Source of the DNA: Oxalobacteraceae bacterium
GTDB lineage: Bacteria > Pseudomonadota > Gammaproteobacteria > Burkholderiales > Burkholderiaceae_D
DNA length: 64,000 nucleotides
Assembly: GCA_013284265.1 (NCBI GenBank)
Contig: JABTBR010000029.1
Span: 20,521 to 84,520 of the forward strand
Direction of reading: 5' to 3'
Below are positions 44,103 through 51,587 of the stretch, piece after piece. Position numbers and translations under genes: made by a program. The first letter of the stretch is position 1; each line of letters opens with the position of its first letter. The notes under the pieces are model-generated. The model ran no database searches. It was not told where the DNA came from and was given only the letters and a program-made list of their open reading frames with translations.

Positions 44103-47100
44103 ATAATATGACCGACATGGCCGAACAGCTGGACATCAAGCTCCTGCTGGCCACCCTGATGGCGCTGAAAAAGGGCGATTTCGCCGCCCGCATGCCATCG
44201 GACTGGACCGGCATGTCCGGCAAGATCGCCGACACCCTCAACGAAATCATCGAGACCAAGGAAAAAATGGTCAGCGCGGTGACGGAAGTGAGCCGGGTGG
44301 TGGGCCGCGAAGGTCGCCTGACCCAGCGCGCCTATGTGCCGAACGTGGTGGGCGGCTGGGCCACCATCATCAGTTCGGTCAACACCCTGATCGACGATCT
44401 GGTGCGTCCGACCACCGAAATGGCGCGCGTGATCGGCGCCGTGGCCAAGGGCGATCTGTCGCAGACGATGGCGCTGGAAGTGGACGGCCATCCGCTCAAG
44501 GGCCAGTACCTGCGCGCGGCCACCACCGCCAACACCATGGTCGAACAGCTGTCCTCGTTCTCGTCCGAAGTGACGCGGGTGGCGCGCGAGGTCGGCACCG
44601 AAGGGAAACTGGGCGGCCAGGCCCAGGTCAAGGGCGTGGCCGGCACCTGGAAGGACTTGACCGATTCGGTCAACTCGATGGCCGGTAATCTGACCTCGCA
44701 GGTGCGCAACATCGCCGAGGTGACCACCGCCGTGGCCAATGGCGACTTGTCCAAGAAGATCACGGTCGACGTGCGCGGCGAGATCCTGCAACTGAAGGAC
44801 ACCATCAACGTGATGGTGGACCAGTTGCGCTCCTTCGCCTCCGAAGTGACGCGGGTGGCGCGCGAGGTCGGCACCGAAGGGAAACTGGGCGGCCAGGCCT
44901 ATGTGCCGGGCGTGGGCGGCACCTGGAAGGACTTGACCGATAACGTCAACTTCATGGCCTCGAACCTGACCGGCCAGGTGAGGAATATCGCGGCCGTGAC
45001 CACCGCCGTGGCCAACGGCGACCTGTCCAAGAAGATCACGGTGGACGTCAAGGGCGAGATCCTGGAACTGAAAAACACCATCAACGTGATGGTGGACCAA
45101 TTGTCCTCGTTCGCGTCGGAAGTGACGCGGGTGGCGCGCGAGGTCGGCACCGAAGGGAAACTGGGCGGCCAGGCCCAGGTGAAGGGCGTGGCGGGCACCT
45201 GGAAGGACTTGACCGACTCGGTCAACTCGATGGCGGGTAATCTGACCGGCCAGGTACGTAACATCGCCGACGTGACCACCGCCGTGGCCAACGGCGACTT
45301 GTCCAAGAAGATCACGGTCGACGTCAAGGGCGAGATCCTGGAACTGAAGAACACCATCAACGTGATGGTCGACCAGCTGAACTCCTTCGCCTCCGAAGTG
45401 ACGCGGGTGGCGCGCGAGGTCGGCACCGAAGGGAAACTGGGCGGCCAGGCCAACGTGCCCGGCGTGGCCGGCACCTGGAAGGACTTGACCGACGGCGTGA
45501 ACTCGATGGCGGGCAATCTGACCGGCCAGGTGCGCAACATCGCCGACGTGACCACCGCCGTGGCCAATGGCGACCTGTCGAAAAAGATCACGGTCGACGT
45601 CAAGGGCGAGATCCTGGAACTGAAAAACACCATCAACGTGATGGTCGATCAACTGTCCTCCTTCGCGTCGGAAGTGACGCGGGTGGCGCGCGAGGTCGGC
45701 ACCGAAGGGAAACTGGGCGGCCAGGCTTATGTGCCGGGCGTGGGCGGCACCTGGAAGGACTTGACCGATAACGTCAACTTCATGGCATCGAACCTGACCG
45801 GCCAGGTACGCAACATCGCGGCGGTGACCACCGCCGTGGCACGCGGCGACTTGTCCAAGAAAATCACGGTGGACGTGAAGGGCGAGATCCTGGAACTGAA
45901 GGACACCATCAACGTGATGGTGGATCAACTGTCCTCGTTCGCATCGGAAGTGACGCGGGTGGCGCGCGAGGTCGGTACCGAGGGCAAGCTGGGCGGCCAG
46001 GCCAATGTGTCCGGCGTGGCCGGCACCTGGAAGGATCTGACCGAGAACGTCAACCAGCTGGCGGCCAACCTGACCAACCAGGTGCGCGCGATCGCCGAGG
46101 TGGCCACCGCCGTGACCCGCGGCGACTTGTCCCGTTCGATCCAGGTGGAGGCGCGCGGCGAGGTGTCCTACCTGAAGGACAACATCAACGAAATGATCCG
46201 CAACCTGAAGGACACCACGCTGAAGAACGCCCAGCAGGATTGGCTCAAAACCAATCTGGCGCGCTTCACCCGCCTGCTGCAAGGGCAGCGCGACCTGCAG
46301 GCCGTGACCAAGCTGATTCTGTCCGAGCTGGCGCCGCTGGTGTCGGCCCACCACGGCGTGTTCTATATGATGGATTCGCAGGAGAGCGACGCGCGCCTGC
46401 GCATGATCGCCAGCTATGGCTACCGTTCCAGCCGCAAGCTGCCCACCTCCTTCCTGCCGGGCGAAGGCCTGGTCGGCCAGTGCGCGCTGGAGAAAAACCG
46501 CATCTGGCTGACCGATGTGCCGCGCGACTACATCGTGGTGTCGTCCGGCCTGGGCGCGGCGCCGCCGACCAATATCGTGGTGCTGCCTATCCTGTTCGAG
46601 CAGCAGGTCAAGGCGGTGATCGAGATCGCCTCGCTGGACCGCTTCACCGAAACCCACCTGTCCTTCCTCGACCAGCTGATGGAATCGATCGGCGTGGTCC
46701 TGAACACCATCGAGGCCAATAGCCGCACCGAGTCGCTGCTGACCCAGTCGCAGTCGCTGGCCCAGGAACTGCAACAGACCAACCAGGAACTGGCCGAAAA
46801 AGCCCGCCTGCTGTCCGAGCAGAACATCGAGGTGGAACGCAAAAACCGCGAAGTGGAACAGGCCAAGCTGGCGCTGGAAGAAAAAGCCACCCAGCTGGCG
46901 CTGTCGTCCAAATACAAATCCGAGTTCCTGGCGAATATGTCGCACGAACTGCGCACTCCGCTCAATTCCCTGCTGATCCTGGCCCAGCAATTGAGCGACA
47001 ACCCCGAGGGCAATCTGTCGGGCAAGCAGGTCGAATTCGCCAAGACCATCCACGGCTCCGGCTCCGACCTGCTGACCTTGATCAACGATATCCTGGACCT

Positions 47101-48991
47101 GTCCAAGATCGAGTCGGGCACCGTCACGCTGGATGTGTCGGAATACCGCTTCCAGAACCTGCGCAATTATGTGGACCGCACCTTCCGCCACATGGCCGAG
47201 GCCAAGCACCTGGGCTTCACGGTGGACCTGTCGGAGACCCTGCCGACGGCCATGATGACCGACACCACGCGCCTGCAGCAGGTGCTCAAGAACCTGCTGT
47301 CGAACGCCTTCAAGTTCACCAACCACGGCCAGGTCTCGCTGGTCATCAGTCTGGTGAAGAGCGGCTTCTCCAGCGACCACGCCAACCTGCTGCATGCCGA
47401 CGCGGTGCTGGCCTTCGCCGTCACCGACACCGGCGTGGGCATCGCCTCGGACAAGCTGCAGCTGATCTTCGAAGCCTTCCAGCAGGCCGACGGCTCGACC
47501 GCCCGCAAATACGGCGGCACCGGCCTGGGCCTGTCGATCTCGCGCGAACTGGCGCGCCTGCTGGGCGGCGAGATCCGGGTCGAGAGCGTGGTCGGCAGCG
47601 GCTCCGTCTTCACCCTGTTCCTGCCGTATAACCGCGCCGGCTTCGTCAACTACGATCTGAACCGCCAGGCACCGGCGCGCCTGACCGCCCCGCTGCCGGC
47701 GCCACAGGTGGTCTATACGCCGCAGACCGAGCATTCCGCCATGCACCTGCCGGTCACGCTGGACGAGGATATGGGCGAACTGGGCTCCACCAGCGACGAC
47801 CGCAGCCTGATCGCGGCCGGCGACCCCTCGGTGCTGATCATCGAGGACGACGAACGCTTCGCCAAGGTGGTGCTGGAGTTCGCGCGCGAGAAGAACTTCA
47901 AGGGCATCGTCACCCACCACGGCGACTCGGCCCTGAGCCTGGCGCGCGACTACCTGCCGTCGGCGATCCTGCTCGACCTGGACCTGCCCGATATCGATGG
48001 TTTCACCGTGCTCGACCGCCTGAAACGCGACCCCAGCACGCGCCATATTCCGGTGCATGTGATGTCCAGCCTGCGCGAGCGCGAACGGGCGCTGCGCCAG
48101 GGCGCGATCTCCTATCTGAACAAGCCGATCAGCAAGGACACGCTGCAGGAGGAGTTCAGCCGCATCCAGAAATTCCTGTTGGGTGGCAAGCGCAGCCTGC
48201 TGGTGGTCGATGACGAGCAAATGCAGCGCGACGCCATCGTCGCCCTGATCGGCGACGCCGACCTGCGCATCGTCGCCGTCGACACCGGCGCCGCCGCGCT
48301 GGAGGCGCTGCGCACCGACCGCTTTGACTGCATGGTGCTGGACCTGACCCTGCCCGACATCAGCGGCTTCGAGCTGCTCGACGCGATCGGCAAGGATGCC
48401 TCGCTGCGCGACCTGCCGATCGTGATCAACACCGCCAAGGACCTGAACCGCAAGGAAGTGGCCAAGCTCAAACGCTACGCCAAGACCATCGTGGTCAAGG
48501 ATGCCCGCTCGCCCGAGCGCCTGCTGGACGAAACGGCGCTATTCCTGCACCGCTCGCAGGCCAGCCTGCCGGAACTGCAGCGGCGCATGCTGGAAGAGAT
48601 CCACGCGGCCGACGCCGGCCTGGCCGGGCGCAAGGTGCTGATCGTCGACGATGACCTGCGCAACATCTTCGCCCTGTCCTCGCTGCTGGAACGCCAGCAG
48701 ATGCAGGTGTCCTTCGCCGAAAACGGCCGCGACGGCATCGAGGTGCTGGAAAAAGATCCGAGCATCGAGATCGTCCTGATGGACATCATGATGCCGGAGA
48801 TGGACGGCTACGACACCATGCGCGCGATCCGGCGCATTCCCAAGTTCCGTTCCCTGCCCATCATCACCCTGACCGCCAAGGCCATGAAGGGCGACCGTGA
48901 CAAATGCATCGCCGCCGGCGCCTCCGACTACATCACCAAGCCGGTCGATGTGGCCCAGCTGCTGTCGCTGATGCGGGTTTGGCTGCACTGA
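44099..48991 (+). CDS. Soluble hybrid kinase with HAMP repeats, GAF and three REC domains
   Basis: A 1630-residue kinase without predicted membrane segments. Residues 1-156 contain one divergent HAMP-type unit; six almost identical 92-residue units follow (157-708), as in fungal group III (Nik1/Os1-like) osmosensing kinases. Then GAF (about 722-880), a coiled coil, HisKA with His in SHELRTPLNSLLIL (about 948), HATPase (KYGGTGLGLSISRELARLL), and three REC domains starting near 1243, 1365 and 1511, with phospho-Asp in LLDLDLPDIDGF, VLDLTLPDISGF and LMDIMMPEMDGY. Its ATG overlaps the upstream stop (ATGA), with GAGGA nine bases upstream. The operon with a cyclase and CheR-like protein suggests one signalling unit; input unknown. 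Confidence 0.95.
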   Translation: MNNMTDMAEQLDIKLLLATLMALKKGDFAARMPSDWTGMSGKIADTLNEIIETKEKMVSAVTEVSRVVGREGRLTQRAYVPNVVGGWATIISSVNTLIDDLVRPTTEMARVIGAVAKGDLSQTMALEVDGHPLKGQYLRAATTANTMVEQLSSFSSEVTRVAREVGTEGKLGGQAQVKGVAGTWKDLTDSVNSMAGNLTSQVRNIAEVTTAVANGDLSKKITVDVRGEILQLKDTINVMVDQLRSFASEVTRVAREVGTEGKLGGQAYVPGVGGTWKDLTDNVNFMASNLTGQVRNIAAVTTAVANGDLSKKITVDVKGEILELKNTINVMVDQLSSFASEVTRVAREVGTEGKLGGQAQVKGVAGTWKDLTDSVNSMAGNLTGQVRNIADVTTAVANGDLSKKITVDVKGEILELKNTINVMVDQLNSFASEVTRVAREVGTEGKLGGQANVPGVAGTWKDLTDGVNSMAGNLTGQVRNIADVTTAVANGDLSKKITVDVKGEILELKNTINVMVDQLSSFASEVTRVAREVGTEGKLGGQAYVPGVGGTWKDLTDNVNFMASNLTGQVRNIAAVTTAVARGDLSKKITVDVKGEILELKDTINVMVDQLSSFASEVTRVAREVGTEGKLGGQANVSGVAGTWKDLTENVNQLAANLTNQVRAIAEVATAVTRGDLSRSIQVEARGEVSYLKDNINEMIRNLKDTTLKNAQQDWLKTNLARFTRLLQGQRDLQAVTKLILSELAPLVSAHHGVFYMMDSQESDARLRMIASYGYRSSRKLPTSFLPGEGLVGQCALEKNRIWLTDVPRDYIVVSSGLGAAPPTNIVVLPILFEQQVKAVIEIASLDRFTETHLSFLDQLMESIGVVLNTIEANSRTESLLTQSQSLAQELQQTNQELAEKARLLSEQNIEVERKNREVEQAKLALEEKATQLALSSKYKSEFLANMSHELRTPLNSLLILAQQLSDNPEGNLSGKQVEFAKTIHGSGSDLLTLINDILDLSKIESGTVTLDVSEYRFQNLRNYVDRTFRHMAEAKHLGFTVDLSETLPTAMMTDTTRLQQVLKNLLSNAFKFTNHGQVSLVISLVKSGFSSDHANLLHADAVLAFAVTDTGVGIASDKLQLIFEAFQQADGSTARKYGGTGLGLSISRELARLLGGEIRVESVVGSGSVFTLFLPYNRAGFVNYDLNRQAPARLTAPLPAPQVVYTPQTEHSAMHLPVTLDEDMGELGSTSDDRSLIAAGDPSVLIIEDDERFAKVVLEFAREKNFKGIVTHHGDSALSLARDYLPSAILLDLDLPDIDGFTVLDRLKRDPSTRHIPVHVMSSLRERERALRQGAISYLNKPISKDTLQEEFSRIQKFLLGGKRSLLVVDDEQMQRDAIVALIGDADLRIVAVDTGAAALEALRTDRFDCMVLDLTLPDISGFELLDAIGKDASLRDLPIVINTAKDLNRKEVAKLKRYAKTIVVKDARSPERLLDETALFLHRSQASLPELQRRMLEEIHAADAGLAGRKVLIVDDDLRNIFALSSLLERQQMQVSFAENGRDGIEVLEKDPSIEIVLMDIMMPEMDGYDTMRAIRRIPKFRSLPIITLTAKAMKGDRDKCIAAGASDYITKPVDVAQLLSLMRVWLH
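44567..46222 (+). repeat. Six 276-bp tandem coding repeats (HAMP array)
   Basis: Copies start at 44567, 44843, 45119, 45395, 45671 and 45947, exactly 276 bp (92 codons) apart. The opening sequence GAAGTGACGCGGGTGGCGCG is the same in all six, and much of each unit matches its neighbours base for base, while the last unit is most diverged at its 3' end. This level of identity implies recent duplication or ongoing homogenisation. Confidence 0.95.
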
Positions 48992-49002
48992 TGGGAGCGC
49001 CC

Positions 49003-49851
49003 ATGGACAGCGCCATCGCGCCGGCCCAGATGCTGGCGGCGCTGCGCGGCGAACTGGAACTGGACTTGCTGATGGAGGCCATGCTGCAATGCTACGGCTT
49101 CGATTTTCGCGGCCACGAGCGCAGCACCCTGACGCGCAGGCTGCACGCCGAGCTGCGGCGCCAGGGCTTGCGCAGCCTGTCGGCGCTGCAGGACCGCATC
49201 CTGCACGAGGATGGCGCCATCGGCGCCGTGCTGCGCGCACTGCTGCTGGCGCAGGCCCGGCCTTTCGACGATGCCGAGGAGGCGGCCCAGCTGCGCCAGC
49301 TGCTGGGCAGTTGCCTGCACGGGGCGGCGCTGCCGCGCGTGTGGCTGGCCGACTGCGCCGGCGCGGGCCAGGCCTGGACGCTGGCGATTTTGCTGCACCA
49401 GCAGCAGTTGTTGGCCAATACCGAGATCTACGCCACCGTCGCCAGCGAGGAACAGCTGGCGGAAGCGCGCCAGGCCAGTTTCGCGCTGGCCGATTTCGCC
49501 GGCTATCAAGAGAACTATGTGCGCGCCGGCGGGACCGGCGAGCTGCTCGACTATTTCGAGCGCGACGGCGACCGTGCGCGGCTCAAGCCCGAGCTGCGCA
49601 GCCACATCGTCTGGGCCCAGTACAATCTGGTGACCGACGCATCGTTCAATGAATTCCAGCTGATCGTGTGCAGGCGCGCCCTGCCCGACTTCGGGCCGAT
49701 GCTGCGGCGCAGGGTACAGCAGCTGTTCCACGCCAGCCTGGCGCCTTTCGGCATGCTGGGACTGGACCGGCCACTGGCGGCCGACGACGAACTGGCCGGG
49801 CTGTATCAGCCGGCGCTGCCGGGGCAGCCGTGGTATCGCCGCACAGGCTAA
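49003..49851 (+). CDS. CheR-like protein, catalytic motifs degenerate
   Basis: A 282-residue protein with CheR-type architecture: N-terminal helical region with YGFDFRGHERSTLTRRLHAELR (typical of the CheR N-domain), then a Rossmann-like part. The SAM-binding motif, usually GCSSGEEPYS-like, reads ADCAGAGQAWTLAILL, and the ITTFFRD/CRNVLIYF-type motifs read LLAQARPFDD and CRRALPDFGP. Thus methyltransferase activity is doubtful. The start is the ATG at 49003, preceded by GGGAG with five-base spacing; an ATG at 48991 overlapping the kinase stop is also possible. It is the last gene of the REC-GGDEF/HAMP kinase operon. No methyl-accepting protein is nearby. Confidence 0.75.
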   Translation: MDSAIAPAQMLAALRGELELDLLMEAMLQCYGFDFRGHERSTLTRRLHAELRRQGLRSLSALQDRILHEDGAIGAVLRALLLAQARPFDDAEEAAQLRQLLGSCLHGAALPRVWLADCAGAGQAWTLAILLHQQQLLANTEIYATVASEEQLAEARQASFALADFAGYQENYVRAGGTGELLDYFERDGDRARLKPELRSHIVWAQYNLVTDASFNEFQLIVCRRALPDFGPMLRRRVQQLFHASLAPFGMLGLDRPLAADDELAGLYQPALPGQPWYRRTG

Positions 49852-49890
49852 AATCGGGGCTGAAGCCAGCGTGCCACGACGCTTGCGTAC

Positions 49891-49951
49891 ACCCACGGCA
49901 AAGAGCCGGGGTCTGACCCGCCGGGTCAGACCCCAGGGTTACGCCGTGGGT
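49891..49951. repeat. Dispersed palindromic element, copy 5
   Basis: Arms ACCCACGGC (49891-49899) and GCCGTGGGT (49943-49951), inner arms GGGGTCTGACCC (49908-49919) and GGGTCAGACCCC (49923-49934) perfectly paired around GCC. Between the convergent CheR-like and GST genes. Sequence is closest to the recC copy. Confidence 0.9.
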
Positions 49952-49995
49952 TTCAAGCTGCGCCGCCGGCCCGCTAAGCGGGCACCATCGCTGCC

Positions 49996-50619
49996 CTACT
50001 GCGCCGCCGCGCTGGGACGCGCGGCGATGCGGTCGCGCCAGGCCTGCACATGCGCAAAACCTTCGTCGCCCGGACGGAACTTGAGCAAGCCACGCCCGAA
50101 CTCCAGCGCGCAGAAGGCGGTGATATCGGCAATGGTAAACCGCGCCCCGGCCACGAACTCCTGCCTGGCCAGCGTCTCGTCGAGCCACTTGACGGTCTCG
50201 CGCATCTTGATCGCCTGGGTCGCGCCAAACTCCGGATACTGCGGCTGCTCCAGCACGCCCATCGCCGGATTGGTATGCCGCACCGCGTTCGCGATCCCCA
50301 GGAACAGATTGAGCTCCACCCGGCGATCGGCCATTTCAATAAAGGCACGCTCCTCGAAACCCTCCCCCATCAAATTCGGCTCGGGCGCGAAACCCTCCAG
50401 CCAGGTGCAGATCGCGCGGGTTTCACACAGCACGCGGCCATCGTCGAGCTGCAGCGCGGGCACCCGCGCCAGCGGATTGAGCGCGCGGAAAGCCTCGCTC
50501 TTGTGCTCATTGACCATGATATTGACCTGCACGGACTCGACGCCCTCTATCCCTTTTTCCGCGATAAACATGGCAACCCGGCGTGGGTTCGGCGCGCGCG
50601 ACATGGTGTACAACTTCAT
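49996..50619 (-). CDS. Glutathione S-transferase (copy 1)
   Basis: A 207-residue GST. The N-terminal thioredoxin-like domain (about 1-80) shows KLYTMSRAPNPRRVAMFIAEKG, the cis-Pro in RVPALQLDDG and the ETRAI segment for glutathione; the C-terminal all-helical domain has FTIADITAFCALEFG, the capping-box motif. Good AGGAG before the ATG. It is on the minus strand, 58 bp downstream of another GST gene with the same orientation, so the two may be co-transcribed. The catalytic residue is probably a Ser or Cys in the SRAPN loop; substrate unknown. Confidence 0.9.
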   Translation of the reverse strand: MKLYTMSRAPNPRRVAMFIAEKGIEGVESVQVNIMVNEHKSEAFRALNPLARVPALQLDDGRVLCETRAICTWLEGFAPEPNLMGEGFEERAFIEMADRRVELNLFLGIANAVRHTNPAMGVLEQPQYPEFGATQAIKMRETVKWLDETLARQEFVAGARFTIADITAFCALEFGRGLLKFRPGDEGFAHVQAWRDRIAARPSAAAQ

Positions 50620-50677
50620 CTGCAGTCTCCTGTTTGGCTCTATCGGTTTGCTTGAGTACTACCGCAACACTTGTATA

Positions 50678-51376
50678 TTACAGGCGCGACTGGCCCGTCT
50701 CCAGCATCTTGCGCGCCTCGATTGCGAACTGCTCGGTTTTCTCGGCGCTGCTGTTGCGGTCCAGCCTGGACTCGGGCAGCAGGATGCCGCGCTTGACGGC
50801 GGGCCGCTCGGCCACGGCCTTGATCCAGCGCTGCAGATGCGGCAGCTCTTCCACCGACACGCCCGACCAGGAATGGGTACGCACCCAGGCCCAGTTGGCG
50901 ATGTCGGCGATCGAATAGTCGCCCGCCAGATATTCATGCTCCTTCAGGTGGCCGTCCAGCACCTTGAACAGGCGCCGGCTCTCGCCCTGGTAGCGGTCGA
51001 TCACGGCCTGGATTTTTTCGGGGAAGTAGCGGAAGAACACGTTCGCCTGCCCCATCATCGGACCGATGCCGCCCATCTGGAACATCAGCCACTGCAATAC
51101 CTGCGAACGGCCCTTGGCGTCGGCCGGCATCAGCTGGCCGGTTTTCTCGGCCAGGTAGATCAGGATCGCGCCCGACTCGAACACGGCGAAATTGTCGGCC
51201 GCGCGGTCGACGATGGCGGGTATGCGTCCGTTCGGATTGATCGCCGTAAACCAGGGCAGCTTTTGTTCATTGGACGTCAGGTCGAGCGCATGCAGGGTAT
51301 AAGGCAGCGCCAGTTCTTCCAGCGCGATGGAAATTTTGTGGCCGTTCGGCGTCGCCGCCGTGTACAGATCGATCAT
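50678..51376 (-). CDS. Glutathione S-transferase (YghU/YfcG-like)
   Basis: A 232-residue GST: N-terminal IDLYTAATPNGHKISIALEE (conserved PNG loop of the Nu-class, with Thr/Asn as glutathione ligands), PWFTAINPNGRIPAIVD with the cis-Pro, and ESGAILIYLAEKTG. The C-terminal domain has YSIADIANWAWVRTHSW. This family often has disulfide-bond reductase activity toward glutathione-containing disulfides; the exact role is not shown here. GGGAG precedes the start. It lies just upstream of the other GST gene. Divergent from the M1 aminopeptidase gene. Confidence 0.9.
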   Translation of the reverse strand: MIDLYTAATPNGHKISIALEELALPYTLHALDLTSNEQKLPWFTAINPNGRIPAIVDRAADNFAVFESGAILIYLAEKTGQLMPADAKGRSQVLQWLMFQMGGIGPMMGQANVFFRYFPEKIQAVIDRYQGESRRLFKVLDGHLKEHEYLAGDYSIADIANWAWVRTHSWSGVSVEELPHLQRWIKAVAERPAVKRGILLPESRLDRNSSAEKTEQFAIEARKMLETGQSRL

Positions 51377-51587
51377 CGTTCTCCCTTTCCATTTTGAGGC
51401 GGCGCAGCGGCCGCGAACGGTCGATCATAATCCGATTTGCGCACTTCTGCCGGCGCCAATCGGATTGGCAAGAACGCTTGCCGAGTTGACAATAACACGC
51501 CGGCATCTTAGATTGACGGTCGGCATACGCGCGCCATCCGCGCCCGCCTGCCCTCGTCAGCTCTTCTACCCATAAAGGCACACTCGC

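Noticed and set aside
44567..46222. Regular repeats considered as a CRISPR or satellite array
   Set aside because: The unit is 276 bp, in frame, and codes for an uninterrupted protein with HAMP features; there are no spacers.
44069..48220. A 1383-codon open frame antisense to the HAMP kinase
   Set aside because: It mirrors the HAMP repeats of the real gene; its periodicity is a consequence of the sense repeats.
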